A DNA stretch of 64,000 bases from Vanessa cardui (lineage: Eukaryota > Arthropoda > Insecta > Lepidoptera > Nymphalidae), in contig NC_061124.1 of assembly GCF_905220365.1 (NCBI RefSeq), forward strand, positions 12,340,501 through 12,404,500, read 5' to 3'. The notes under the pieces were generated by a model. It saw nothing but the letters and a program-made list of their open reading frames with translations, made no database searches and had not been told where the DNA came from. Positions 1-12,088 of this stretch are shown in pieces; position 1 is the first letter of the stretch; every line of letters starts with the position of its first letter. The position numbers and the translations under genes were made by a program.

Positions 1-65
1 ATATTGTATGTATAATTGATGGTAAATATATATGTGAAAATGAAAAGTTCAATTTTTCATCATAT

Positions 66-3000
66 ATGTTATCGTTAATTGCTTTGCTTATTTTAGCAAT
101 GAGTGTCTTTCCAAAGTTGCTGAAAAGGGGATCAAGTATGAAAACTCAAATTGATTTGTTTCAAAATTCAATGAAATATTGCCTAATTAGTGCTCAATTC
201 ATAGGCATATTCCCTATGGCAAACATAACAGAAAACATGGGTGAAAAAAGGTAAATATCCAAATCAGTAAAAGTACAGTTTCATATTATGTTGAATACCA
301 TTGTGTGAGAAGAAGGCAAAACTAAGTGATAAAAAAGAAATCTTTAGTAATTTATTATTATTCTTAGACATGGCTATATTAGTTCTATCAAAACTTGTTT
401 AAAGTCAGTGCCGTTTTTTTTTGTAATTTTGATATTCGTTTTGCTACACAGTTATAGAACATAAAATTTTCTACAAATTTATTATGAATTTTTTAAACGA
501 GAAATTGGAGTAGAGTTAACAAACAATCGTTCGTGTATTGAAATGTACAAGACAAAACACATCTACCTCAAATCTCAATGTGTATCTTATTTTAGATATA
601 AGTTACTATCGTGGCGATATTCATTATGCTTCATCACCTGTATTGGACAGATGATGGCACTAATACTTACCTTCTATGGACTTACTAGAAGAACTGTGAC
701 TATAACCAGGGTTTGTAAGTAAACTCAGATATTATTTTATACTAGCTGTGCCCGCGACCTTTTGCGCGTTTGAATTAAAAAAAATATATATTATTGTAGC
801 CTAAGTTACTCCCTATTATATTAATTATCTGTCAGTGAAAGTCCCGTCAAAATCGATTCAGCAGTTCCAGAGATTAGCTGGAACATACAGACACATAGAC
901 AGACAGACACTCCAATTTTATTATATGTATAAGTTTAGAACAGCACAAAATGATTATATTTCATTGGAATGTTTTCAGCTTATTTTCTATTCTACGTGTC
1001 TAATTGCCTAACGAGCCTTTTCTTCATGCGACTCGGAACTAAATGGCATTATCTATTGAAACAAATTGCCGCGTCAGAGCTCAACGAATATTTAGATTTA
1101 AATGTCAGTTTTAAATGCAACTTTGCTACTGTTGTCATATTAAGTTTTGCCGTCGGTGAGTATTGTGTATCGAAGAATTTTAAATGTTTCTCTTTAATCA
1201 AGAATTGTATGCTTAACTATTGTAGAAAGAACACAGTCTACATTCAGTTTTCTTGGTGGTAGGACTTTGTGTAAGCCCGTCTGGGTAGATACCTTCCACT
1301 CAGTTATTCTACCGCCAAATAACAGTACTCAGTATTGTCGTGTTCCGGTTTGAAGGGTGAGTGAACCAGTGTAACTAAAGGCACATGGGACATAACATCT
1401 TAGTTCCCAAGGTTGGTGGCACATTGACGATGTGAGAAATAGTTAATATTTCTTACAGCTTCATTGTCTATGGGTGATGGTGACCATTTACCATCAGGTG
1501 GCCCATATGTTCGTCCGACAATAACAACAGTCGGAAGTTACTTAATCAAAGTGAATGATTCCATATTCGACTAAATGAATGATTCAATATTGAAATAGTA
1601 GTGATTTATTTTCAACCGACTTCAAAAAGGAGGAGGTTATCAATTCGTCTGTATTTTTTTTTTTTTTTTTATGTTTGTTACCTCATAACTTTTCACTGGG
1701 TGGACCGATTTTGATATTTTTTTTTTGTTTGAAAGGTAGTGCTCCCCGTGGGGTCCCATTTTAATTTTATATTTTTCCGATGATGGTATCCGTATGAAAA
1801 CGATATGTCGTTTTCATTCTTTAATTTGCATTATGTATACGCGCGACAAATAGGTGAATAACTGAAAATCACATTAACCAATTTTGATGATTCTTATTTT
1901 ATTATGAAATATATACTTCAAGGATAGTTTGGTGAAAGTTTGGTAAGGTTCTAAGCATGGGATCCATGACAAAGTAACGGAAAGGAAGGGAACGGAACAA
2001 TTCTGAGGAGCACGTTAGCGATATTCGGTCGTATCTTTTATTTATGGGTTATTTGGATATTTGAGCCAAGAAAACTCTATAGTATATCTATCAGAAAACA
2101 ATACGAGAATACTTTAAGAAATATGTTTTTTACAAATTACCTTTTATACGATAATATACTGGGTGAATCAAGGGGCTCATATCGCTTCTTTCTTTTGATT
2201 GTTGAGGCGTGTGTCCGTGGCTGACACCGGCTTCAAATATAACAATAATTATAACTACGTTATATCATCGTAAATCGATTTTTAAGTAGTCTAATATTTC
2301 TCATTTCATTTTATTTAGGAGGACTCTAAAAATATGTTGAATATGCATTTATTTTTATTACTTTTTAGTGCATATTTTTGAGAGTCCTCCTAGGTAAAAT
2401 ACCTAGGAGGACTCTCAAAAATATGTTAAATATGCAATTATATTTATAACTTTTGATGCAATTTTATTTGTTTTAAAATAGTGCTTTGTTTGAAGTCGGT
2501 TTTTCTTTTTGTTAAAATTTTATTTATTTTTTGATTTAAGTGAAGCTGATGTAGACTAACTAATTTTTCTTAATATGGATAGATTAAGCGTGCCGTTTAC
2601 ATGAATCAGAAACTACTTCAGGGACAATTTCAAAAGAAACTTTCGAATAAAGTAAATTTAGACTTTCGAAAATGCGGCTTTAATATGTCATGCGGCATAA
2701 ACTACAAGGTACCACCCTCGAATGAGATGTAATCGACCTCAGTAAAAAAACTTTGCAAAAGAGCTATTAATTTGTTTTAAAATAGTGTTTTGTTTGAAGT
2801 CGGTTTTTCTTTTTGTTAAAATTTTATTTCATGTGTGATTTAGTTCTAGTTATGCATCTATTCTCCTTTCTCTGGCATTCTTCCTGTATATACCGACTTA
2901 TACTTTAAAAACTAAATATACGGTATACAAATTTATTATTTGTTTTTACAGTCGAGCACGCATTATCAAGAATCTGTAAGCTGGCTGATGTAAAGGACTG

Positions 3001-6000
3001 CAGTACAGACGATGATCTCATATACGAGAAATTCGTTATAGAATCGTGTCCCTGGATGTTTGAACTTGGCATACCCTATACATTTGCTACCGGAATATAT
3101 GTATTGGTAAAAAAAATCACGTATTTATGACGTCATCACCAGTCATATAATTATATGAGGAAATGTTTGTCCTGATTTTTTTTCGTATGCGTGTTTTTAC
3201 TAAAGTCAAAGGGTCTGGGATATCTATTGCATATCACAATTGGCTGATCAACCAGTTGCATGGTATGCTTATTATCCAATTGTATAGTATACAAGTTATA
3301 TCACTTACATAATTTGTTGAGTCGGCAATTCGATATGACCAAAACGACACGAGGGCAGAAATAACGCTACCAATATACAGATTCCAACTTGCGACAGAGA
3401 ATTTCTAGACAGATAAACTTAGTATTGATTTAACTTACTATTATCTAAGCAATAAAATTATTATGTATACGAAAGCAACTTTAATCAATGAAATTAAAAC
3501 AGCAAGGATACAAAATGAAAAAAAAACACACACACACACACACACATTCGTGTCATACATTTGTCAACTTAAAATTGTTACTAACGTTAGATTATAATCA
3601 AGTGAGATTGTAAACTGTCGTAGACGCAGACTGTAAACAGTTACATACATATATTATAAAGCTTTAATGCATAATATTTCGATAAATGTGAATCTGACTG
3701 AATGGTTATATTACGTGATGAATAATTTAGTATGAATTGAATACATTTTACTATAATTTAAGTCATAATCTCTTCTAGATAGATTATAATCTGACAACAT
3801 TTACAATTTTAAAGTGACGTCATTATGCATATTTATGTGTATAGATAAAATGACACACTACAAAAGCATTGACAAATGTTATTATTAGACATCGGATTAT
3901 ATGCATTTGCATATTAAAGTAAAAAAAAGTAAAGTAATAATCTGTAAATTTCCCACTGCTGAGGTAAGGCCTCCTCTTCAATTAAGGAGAGAGTTTGGAA
4001 CATATTCCATCACGCTGTCCCAATGCGGGTTGGGTCGAATGCACATGTGGCAGAATTTCGATGAAATTAGACACATGCAGGTTTCCTCACGATGTTTTCC
4101 TTCACCGCCGACCACAAGATGAATTATAAACACAAATTAAGCACATATATGTATAGTGGTGCTTGCCTGGGTTTGAACCCGCAATCATCGGTTAAGATGC
4201 ATGCGTTCTAACCACTGGGGCATCTCAGAATTTGCATAGATATCTGCAGGAATGACGCCAAATTTCAAGTATTGTCTGGTAACGTCAGTTGACGTCGAAA
4301 GATCATTTTTAGCGGATGAATTGATATTAAGTGGATAACGTCACAAGTTTGCTCTGGAACATCTGGAAAAATATATTATTGTTTATTTTTACAAAATTAT
4401 TATATACAAGTTTTTTTTTTCTATGTTTTCCAGGGCATTTTGATAGTGCATATAATCCGATGTCTATTTATTATGTAAGTGTGCGTGAAACCTACGCTTG
4501 AATTTCGTTGAACTTCAATGTACTGTTCTAGTGTGCGGCCAAGAGTTAACCACTATTACGTTCAGCTTAGCCAGTTTGCACACATCATTCTATTGGCTAA
4601 TAGAACACCATGAATAATCAAAGTGTGCGTGATTGTAATTATCAAAAAATCTAGGTACACGACACAACTTAGATGTAGCATCGGCAAAATTCGTAAAACC
4701 GATAACATCCGAATTAAGTTTATAATAGCTATCCCAAATAATCCACTTGTAATATCATATGACCTAATATATTCGTCAGTTTGACACGCCGACTTACATG
4801 CACTTGCTGTCTCGGGTTGAACTGACGCGATAATCTATAGCGACGAATAGCGTTCAACGGCGCGATAGGGAGCTATTTCTATTGGTTGTGTAAATCGGCA
4901 GTAATCGGTTTTATTGACTTTGTCGATGCTACATCTGAATTGCGTCGTACTATAGTATGTAGGTGACATTTTTAATATATTAATTTAACAAAGAAAACTG
5001 TACTGACAAGTATGTTAATTTTAGCGTACCGTATAAAAACCGTTTTGTATAACTAAATTATTGCAGACTTTGAACACGTTGGCTACAATAATATGGAGCT
5101 ATTCACATATTTTTATCATCTGCGTTAGTTTGTATTTAACATCAGTACTGAAGCAAATAAATAAGAGGATTATTTCACGTGACGGTCAGGTAAGTTCAAT
5201 TAAAAACTAAATCTTTTATATAAAACTACATTTATAGCCTGTCAATTTCCCCCCGAGCTAAGGGAGGCCTTTGAGGAGAAAGTTTCAAACATATACCATC
5301 ACGCTATTACAATGCGAGTTAGTGGAATACACATGTAGCAGTATTTCGATGAAATTAGACACATGCCATTTTTTTCATGATGTTTAACCGCCAAGCATGA
5401 GATGAATTATATACAGTAATTAAGGACATGAATATTCAGTGTGGCTTGTCTGGGTTTGAACCAACAATCATCATTGAAGATGCACGCGTTTTGACCACTG
5501 GGCCATCTCATCTCAAATTTTACTTAGCCTTCAGATACTGGCAGCAACTGCGATGGTATATTTCTCTAAATAAGCTATATTGTATTCATATCATGATAAA
5601 AAAACGTATCTATACATATATTAAAAATCGTACAATTTATTTGTATATCTGTATAGGTAAACTCCAAAACTAATGATCAAATCAAGATATTACGTCACTC
5701 CTGTTCAGCATATTTTCTTTACTATTTTCTGACACTCATTTATACAGAAAATGCTTTTAGTTTTCCTATACAAATTGTTTGCCCATCACTTTATTTATTT
5801 TTCAAAATCTATTTTTCCTTTTAATACTTAACAATGTGAATTACAAAGCAGTCGAAGTGATTCTATATTGATCTCTAATTGACATATAAATACATTGTTT
5901 TAGCATTTACCTGTATCCCATTGGCGGAAATTGCGCGAAGATTACAATAGAGCCACCCGATTGGTTCGTTCCTTTGATGACGCAATTAACAGTATTGTGT

Positions 6001-8855
6001 TTATTTCATTTGCGAGTAATCTTTTCTTCGTATGTCTACAACTTTACTACCTACTAAAGTAAGTATTTGACATTCAAAATGATTTACGATATTTAATTGC
6101 TGTGAGTTTGCTATCTACAAAATACTTTATTTATATTAAGATTTATTTTAAATTAATTTGAAATATTTGTTAAAAAAATAATCAAATCACTGCTTCGATG
6201 ATCTAGATGTAATGGCAGTATCTTCCCAGTACTGTGTACACGATGGAAAGAGGGGGAGGGGTCTGGTGTCTTTCGGCGGACGCCACGGGATCGCTTACCC
6301 ATGGTAGCTAACGAACTGACGGTCGGCCCGACTGTCCTGTGGTCGGTACCGGCCTTCAACACCTAGGGGAGATTCTCGAGTTACTGGGAACCCCCTGATC
6401 CTCCACCACCATACTAGTGCTGTAAAAACAAAGAACATTCCGTGCATCACACATCATTTTTCTTTGTTAAAGGCGGAGTATAGGGACAGTTAACAGCGTT
6501 CCAACGGTGGAGTGCCCAAACTATCCAAGCGGGTTTGTATACACACACACATATATGTAATTGTATATACACAATATTATGTATAAAATCATGAATAGGA
6601 AAGTTACAGTCTATCTATATGCTGCAGGGAAAAGTTCTCCATTTTGAGGAATATGTTTGGAACTAACTCCACAATTGCATCTGCACGTGCGTTGCGTTGC
6701 GTACGTTTCCTCTCAATGTTTTCCTTTAAAATTAATTCAGTGATTGTCCCAAAGTTAATTACAGATTTGAATTCCGTATTCGAAATTCAAATTGAGCCAA
6801 TTTTTCTTTATTTTGTGTTTATTAATTTAATCTCTCTTTCCAATTCAAAGGATATCGAATAAAAGTTCTTCGTATTATTTTAGATTATTCAATGGATACG
6901 AGGTCTCTGTATATGTCTCCTTTTCTTTGATGTTTGTCCTCTCGCGCTCGTTGGCGGTTTCGCTAATGGCTGCTCAGGTGCATTCCGCGTCCCTCGTGGC
7001 GGCACCATCACTTTACAACGTACCATCTTCCTCGTATGGTACCGAGGTAAGTTTTGTCTAAACAATTTATAAATTGATCCAACTTTAAAATTGGAAGCAG
7101 CTATAGTGAACTAAGGATAAAAAATATCTATGAAACTACTAGACCGATTTTAATTAAACTTACACTGTACCCTAAGTTGATGTTCATCTAACTTAGATTA
7201 AAAATAATCATTTTATGAAAATTTCGTTGAGAAACATAAAAACATACACTTACGAATTTAAACACACGTGCATGGAAGCATATACATCATCATACTAAAA
7301 TATAATTCAACTCAAACACTGTTATATACACACATCTCGAACTGATGACCTCTTTCTTTAGTAGTCGGTTAAAATGTGATACAATATTTGATAAGTCATA
7401 CTTTTTTCGATGTGTTATAAAAAATGAAGCAAGTTAATTTTGTATAATGCCTTGTGCTATCACATGAAAACTACATGGGAAAGTTTTCGCTGAACCCGCC
7501 AACTAATAAGTGTAAAATCACTAAAACTATATAACCTAACATCTCATCTTATATAAAAATATTTTTAATATGTCAATGTAAAAATTAAATATAAGCTTGT
7601 CTATGTAAATATACAAGAAATAGCCTTCTTAGTTCATAAGAATAAGGCTTGGAACTCATTAAACCACGCTACTCCAATATGTTTTGAAGAAACAAAAACA
7701 ACAACAGCCTGTAAATTTCCCTCCGCTGGGATAAGGCCTCCTCTTCCATTTAGGAGAGGGTTTGGAACATATTCCACCACGCTGTTCCAATGCGGGTTGG
7801 TGGAATGCACATGTGGCAGAATTTCAATGAAATTAGACCCATGCAGGTTTCATCACGATGTTTTCCTTCACCGCCGAGCTCGAGATGAACTATAAATACA
7901 AATTAAGCACATACATATACTGGTACTTGCCTGGGTTTGAACCCGCAATCATCGGTTAAGATGCACGCGTTCTAACTACTGGGCCATCTCAGCTCAACAC
8001 AAATGAAGTACATGAAAATTCAGTGCTTGCCGTCGTTTGAACCGGCTATCATTGGTTAAGATGCACGCGTTCTAATTTCACTGGGCCATCTCGGCTCTGA
8101 AGATATAGGCGGCAGGATTTCGCCGAATATAATATAAGAAGGATCAAACAATATCTCAAAAAAAACATTTTTTTTTGCAGATTCAAAGATTTCTTGAGCA
8201 AATCCATGGCGATACTGTAGCGTTGACGGGGCTCAACTTTTTCTACATCACCAAAGAGTTGGTTTTGTCTGTGAGTATAGTGTTTAATAATTCATTAAAT
8301 ACTCGTAATACTAATTATTTTCTTTGAATAACTTAATGTCAATAAACAGTGCATGTTTATTTATGAATAATTTTAAAGGTAAATTAATAAAAAACTACGC
8401 GATTCCTTCTAATTGGCCATTTTTCCTGTTTGGACATAAAATAAAAAAAATGAAAGTGCCATCTCTGGGTATTTTTTGTGCTGTATGATGATAAGTGGTT
8501 ACCAACGCCCATCGACATTGGCTCTGTTAGAAATATTAAACATTCCTTACATCGCCAATGCGCCACCAACCTTGGGAACTCAGATGTTATGAACGGAGAA
8601 CGATGCGGAAACTCTCTTCTTCAAAATCAATAATATTTTACTACAATGACTGTTGAAAGCATTTTAGAGTAATTTAACAAATGCTTCATTGTTTTCTATG
8701 TGCTTTTGGAACATATATCGGAGTCGTCACAAAATTTACCAGGAACTCATCTTATTTCTTGTTCTGAATGTCGAAATCATGTAATTTGTTTTTTTTTGCA
8801 GGTGGTTGGCACCATTGTGACTTATGAGCTCGTTTTGCTACAGTTTAATCAATAA
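66..8855 (+). CDS. Sugar-type gustatory receptor (Gr64/Gr5a-like), nine exons, 5' end uncertain
   Basis: Seven-transmembrane insect taste receptor of the sweet clade; family members are ligand-gated cation channels in taste neurons. Exons: 66 (or 97)-250, 596-714, 979-1155, 2952-3106, 5067-5189, 5904-6058, 6884-7046, 8181-8270, 8802-8855. All introns are GT-AG and all phases agree. Clade hallmarks seen: SAQFIGIFPM early, SNCLTSLFFMRLGTKWH, EHALSR, CPWMFELGIPYT, LPVSHWRKLREDYNR, LSRSLAVSLMAAQVH, and the C-terminal family motif TYELVLLQFNQ. The joined protein is about 406 residues from the ATG at 66. That is somewhat short for the clade (usually about 430-460), so the first exon may lie left of the window and exon 1 here could begin at the acceptor ending at 96. 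No frameshift or stop was found, so the gene looks intact. Intron 3 carries a short repeat and the composite element, intron 4 a mariner-like MITE and family E, intron 7 a SINE. The receptor family is sure; the exact ortholog is not. Confidence 0.93.
742..931 (-). mobile_element. Non-autonomous Helitron fragment
   Basis: Read on the minus strand it ends in CTAG followed by T, after a GC-rich segment (GGTCGCGGGCACAGCTAG). It shares the body of the element at 10787-11069. The 5' TC end is mutated. It lies inside intron 2 of the receptor gene. Confidence 0.6.
1251..1522 (+). repeat. Short interspersed repeat, family B
   Basis: About 270-bp repeat starting CTTGGTGGTAGGRCTTTGTG and ending near GGCCCATATG. 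The same unit recurs at 24807, 31776 and 60888 (+), and at 8463, 13940, 26801 and 35689 (-). The better copies end in an A/T-rich tail, which fits a retroposed SINE. I saw no clear A and B boxes. It resembles butterfly SINEs of the Metulj type, but that name is from memory and unchecked. Confidence 0.7.
1612..2838 (+). mobile_element. Composite repeat family D (degenerate copy)
   Basis: Starts with CAACCGACTTCAAAAAGG and ends with TTTGAAGTCGGTTTTTCTTT, so the ends are short inverted copies of each other; a second such end lies near 2790-2820. It has no coding capacity. It belongs to the family of the 1.7-kb elements at 30001-31702 and 44437-46164. It fills most of intron 3 of the receptor gene. 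Confidence 0.6.
2371..2425. repeat. Perfect 26-bp hairpin with AAA loop
   Basis: 2371-2396 is the exact reverse complement of 2400-2425, separated by three A's. It lies in the family D repeat inside intron 3 of the receptor. Confidence 0.9.
3519..3546. repeat. AC dinucleotide microsatellite
   Basis: About ten to eleven uninterrupted AC units after an A run, in intron 4 of the receptor gene. Confidence 0.9.
3886..4466. mobile_element. Tc1/mariner-like MITE with SINE inside
   Basis: 3888-3904 (GACATCGGATTATATGC) and 4448-4464 are a perfect 17-bp inverted pair, each flanked on the outside by TA. That is the target-site signature of Tc1/mariner elements. There is no transposase; most of the interior is a tRNA-type SINE (3917-4228). 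An acceptor-like site at its right end could mislead gene finders, but the receptor protein joins cleanly without it. Confidence 0.7.
3917..4228 (-). repeat. tRNA-derived SINE, family A
   Basis: On the minus strand the head reads as a tRNA promoter: A box near ATGGCCCAGTGGTTAGAACG and B box GGTTCAAACCC, then a shared body and a TTAC-rich tail (4228 towards 3917). Copies of this family occur throughout the window in both orientations. Confidence 0.85.
4653..4954. mobile_element. TIR element family E (MITE), copy 1
   Basis: The ends are inverted copies of about 45 bp, running from GACACAACTTAGATGTAGCA into a shared CCGAT stretch, with TA at the right edge. Two further copies lie at 11757-12088 and 28431-28742. 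It has no ORF and lies in intron 4 of the receptor. Confidence 0.75.
5236..5514 (-). repeat. tRNA-derived SINE, family A (diverged)
   Basis: Family A copy in intron 5 of the receptor gene with many substitutions. The B-box part (GGGTTTGAACC on +) and the CTGGGCCATCTCA head are still clear. Confidence 0.75.
6170..6545. other. GC-rich insert of unknown origin in receptor intron 6
   Basis: About 370 bp of clearly higher GC than the flanks, with sequences such as GGACGCCACGGGATCGCTTA and CGGTCGGCCCGACTGTCCTG. It interrupts an otherwise AT-rich intron. No convincing protein or known repeat was recognised on either strand. Confidence 0.5.
7047..7690. other. Receptor intron 7, no feature seen
   Basis: AT-rich intron sequence. 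I saw no open frame or recognisable repeat before the SINE at 7691. Confidence 0.6.
7691..8098 (-). repeat. tRNA-derived SINE, family A, plus partial second head
   Basis: Full copy with a (TTG)n-type tail at 7691-7995. It is followed at 7996-8098 by a second partial head containing the B-box and CTGGGCCATCTCG regions, so the tRNA part is duplicated in tandem. It lies in intron 7 of the receptor. Confidence 0.8.
8463..8592 (-). repeat. Short repeat family B fragment
   Basis: Matches the 3' half of family B in reverse (CACCAACCTTGGGAACT on +). It lies in the last intron of the receptor. Confidence 0.6.
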
Positions 8856-8856
8856 A
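8851..8856 (+). terminator. Poly(A) signal overlapping the receptor stop codon
   Basis: AATAAA spans the CAA-TAA stop of the receptor. If used, the 3' UTR would be only about 15-30 nt. Other A-rich candidates lie near 9165. Confidence 0.4.
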
Positions 8857-9232
8857 GAACAGAGTATAATTATAAAATATCTTAAAAAATATATTTCAAG
8901 GTCGAATTATACACTTACACACACGCGTGCCCACATAATGATAACTATAACATATTTTAATTCACTACTAGAATAGTAAATCATTTATATTGTGTTTTTG
9001 ATTTTATTATTGTTTTTACTTTTTTTATCTTTTTCATTTACTTTTATAATAAGAAACAAATTTGTAATCTAACATCTGGGAAGGAACTGAATTCCAAAAC
9101 ACAGCGAAAGCTAGTTTGGTAATCAGGGCTGACATAAAATAATGTAAACAAAACTTGTGTGTGAAATAAATAAATAAATTATTTGGAAATATTTTTAAAT
9201 AATTTTATGTCTTTAATTTCGATTATATAAAA
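8857..9232. other. 3' flank of the receptor gene
   Basis: AT-rich sequence with AATAAATAAATAAAT near 9165-9180. No gene seen. Confidence 0.5.
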
Positions 9233-9392
9233 TCTATATTAATAATATTAATGGGAACACTGTGCTGTCTGTTTGTTGCGCTTTGCGCTTCTTTTTAAAC
9301 AATTAAGAAGGTAAATTTGTAGATTAAGAGTTATTAGTTGATGGAGGATTTTTGTCACAAGCAGATTTTCACACGGACCGAAGTTCAGCTAG
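9233..9392 (+). mobile_element. Short non-autonomous Helitron
   Basis: Preceded by A, it starts TCTATATTAAT and ends CAGCTAG followed by T: the A-TC...CTAG-T pattern of Helitron insertions. It has no coding capacity. Confidence 0.6.
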
Positions 9393-9599
9393 TCTTGAAT
9401 ATATATTATATGCGTATCGGAACGTAGTTTTTCTCATTATGTATAATTTTGTAAGTACAAGTCAAAATAAAATAAATTAACAATATTTTTGTGATGTGAA
9501 ATAAATAAATACTCTTTGCGTACAAACTTACGTACTACTAGTAGTCGTTCGCGTTTTAGGGTGTCGATTGTCATGAATCAGAGAAAAAAGTAGCTCATG

Positions 9600-9714
9600 T
9601 CTTTTCTTGGAGCTCAAGTTTGCTCCATACCAAATTTCATCAAATTTGGTTCAGCGGTGTGGTGGTGAAAGAGCGACGGACAGACAGACAAATATAGTTA
9701 CTTTCACATTTATA
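9600..9714 (-). mobile_element. Helitron-like 5' fragment
   Basis: On the minus strand it reads as the common segment with repeated CTGTCTGTC and GAACCAAATTTGATGAAATT. Related copies are at 20424-20612 (+) and 39570-40088 (-). Confidence 0.5.
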
Positions 9715-10095
9715 ATGTGCATCCTCCTGCCCTTATTCCAATTTTATTTGGGGTCGGTGCAGCACGTCTTCTTCCATACTTCTCTGTCAGACGTCATCTC
9801 ACATATAACATTCTTTGTAACCATATTGTCTTTCACACAATCCATCCATTGTTTCCTTGGTCGTCCTCTACCTCTATATCCATCCACATTCTCCTCCTCA
9901 CAATATGTTCCTCATTCCTCCGCATAACATGCCCATACCATGATAGCCGCCTTCCATATAACTTCTCGGCTATCGGTGTCACTTTCAAACTTCCTCTTAT
10001 GTACTCATCCCTTACTCTATCCATTCGCGTAACACCACACATTTCTCTCAGCATTCTCACGCAACATGCAACTGTCTTTCAGTCATCCCTTTATT
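9708..10095 (-). mobile_element. RTE-type LINE, 3' end fragment
   Basis: The minus strand encodes MRMLREMCGVTRMDRVRDEY and RRLSWYGHVMRRNEEH, the C-terminal end of an RTE-clade ORF2. Downstream comes the lineage's CCCCAAATAAAATTGGAATA end. It is 5'-truncated with no intact enzyme. Other copies of this 3' end are at 38335-38490 and 41684-41850. Confidence 0.8.
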
Positions 10096-10786
10096 TATAA
10101 TCTTAATATAGATAATATATTTTGCTTTGAGATTAGCCGACGTGGCTGAATCGCCTAGGAATACATCCTAAATGTCACAAAAACGTGCTTTGATGTGGTC
10201 TGTTCCCAGTTTACTGGCCGGTAGTTCAATTTCCGTTTCCTAAATATGATTGGCTGTAACTCAAACGCACTTTGTAGTAGTATAGAAGTACCTACACTTG
10301 ACAGCATCACGTATAAATAAAATAAAAACTTATTTAATATGTATGCCTAGAAATTTGACCAGTCTTTGAGTCATTTAAAAACTCATATAATATGTGGACT
10401 AAAGGACGAATATTTGTGCTAGAAAAGTTTGAAGACTTGTGCAGAATAAATTTAAAAGTATTAAACATTCGTCATACAGCGTTATTGGTAATTCAACGTA
10501 TTACCGTTAAGAGTTGACTATTTGCAATAATTTTAACCCCTACCACCTATCACCTCTTAACGGAATCACCTCTTACGTCGAAATACCAGAAGAATCAAAT
10601 TCCTGTGCTCCTAGAGCATTCCCGTGATTGTCATTGTGATTGTGTTACTGTGATTACAAGTGTCGGTTAACAATGTATGAATTTTGTATTTATATCAATA
10701 TGTTGAATAAAAGTAGAAGTTAAACTATTTTTCGTCTGAAACAAAAACCAAACGTTGTCTATTTTACATATTACTCGTATTTGATA
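10096..10786. other. Intergenic DNA, no gene seen
   Basis: AT-rich intergenic sequence between the LINE and Helitron copies. No coding exon or clear repeat recognised. Confidence 0.5.
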
Positions 10787-11069
10787 CTAGCTGTGCCTGC
10801 GACCTTGTACACGTTTGAATTTAACAAGAAAAAAATATTATTGTAGCCTAATTTTCTCCCTATTATATCAGATATCTACCAGTGAAAGTCCCGTTAAAAT
10901 CGGTCTAGCCATTCCAGAGATTAGCCGGAACAAACAGGCAGACCGACAAAAATTGTAAAAAAAATTGTTTTGGTACATATACCGTGTATACATGCATATG
11001 CATTGCATATGTAAAAAAGGGCTATTTTATTATTACAAATAGACACTCCAATTTTATTATATGTATAGA
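10787..11069 (-). mobile_element. Complete non-autonomous Helitron, 283 bp
   Basis: On the minus strand it begins TCTATACATATAATAAAATT (preceded by A) and ends GCACAGCTAG (followed by T). These are exact Helitron termini between A and T. A GC-rich segment with hairpin potential precedes CTAG. It has no ORF and depends on enzymes in trans. It is the best-preserved reference for the copies at 742, 26618, 32590 and 32922. Confidence 0.8.
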
Positions 11070-11756
11070 TTAATTGAAATTATTTTTATGTGTAAAACTG
11101 CTTGTTTTTGAAAACGTCTACACTTAATTATAAATTAAACGCTGTATCACCCACAAAAAAGGTGTAAGTTATTTCTTTAAACGCCAATATCCAATAAGCT
11201 GATGGCTCTAATTTTAAACGGGAATTCTTCATGGAACTTAAGTGAGCACTAATATATTATTTCTCAAAAATAATCTCTTCTGTGTGTTAAATAGCCGATG
11301 AAATTCTGAAATGAAATTCATCGTTTCTAATATTAGAAACATGAAAAGAGGTTTATGATAATGAGTTAAAGGTAAGTTAAAGGTTTTTTTGAAAGTTTAA
11401 CAAAGTGGGGGAAATTGAGTTTTTGAAAGGTTCCATACAAGTTTGCCTTTTGTTCAACTTTCAAAATATGCTAATCGGTATTTAGGCTTCACTTTATACA
11501 TAATCTATCGACCCACTGATACTAAACATAGTAAAGATTTTTATTGTTTCTTAAATATATTGTCCATGTATCATATACAAAAACGTATCTCTAGATTTAC
11601 TAAATCTATTTAATAAAATCGCATCAAAATTCGATGCGTAATTTTGAAGATATAAGCATACATACGGACAAACGACAGTAAGTGACTTTGTTTCATACTA
11701 TGTAATGATGATAATGATAATGTTGACGTTACTGTCTATTGAATTAGATATGCCAT
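11070..11756. other. Intergenic DNA with old repeat remnant
   Basis: 11070-11460 shows nothing recognisable. 11470-11745 is a decayed relative of the middle part of family D (ATCGCATCAAAATTCGATGC, then TGACTTTGTTTCATACTATG). Confidence 0.5.
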
Positions 11757-12088
11757 TATAGTACGACACAACTTAGATGTCGCATCGGCTAAATTCGTAA
11801 AACCGATCACATCCGAATTAAGTACGCTATCCCAAATTATCAATATTTATTTCTCATGCGAATATGATCTTTACACAAACGTAATAACTTGTTATATCAT
11901 ATGACATATATATTCGTCAATTTGACACGTCGATTTACCTGCACTCGCACAAGTAGCGTCGAATGGCGCGATAGGGAGCTATTTCTATTGGTTGTGTAAA
12001 TCGGCAGTAATCGGTTTTATATATTATATTTTATTTATTTCATTCCATTGCATTTTCCGATGCTACATCTAATTAGTGTTGTACTATA
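11757..12088. mobile_element. TIR element family E (MITE), copy 2
   Basis: Ends TATAGTACGACACAACTTAG and, inverted, GTGTTGTACTATA. It shares the interior (GGCGCGATAGGGAGCTATTT) with copies 1 and 3. Confidence 0.8.

Noticed and set aside
4434..4475. Possible receptor exon after the acceptor ending at 4433
   Set aside because: It lies at the right TIR of the mariner-like MITE, encodes nothing like the family, and the receptor protein joins correctly without it.
9607..10100. Two open frames on the plus strand of 106 and 127 codons
   Set aside because: They are antisense shadows of the RTE-type LINE fragment on the minus strand.
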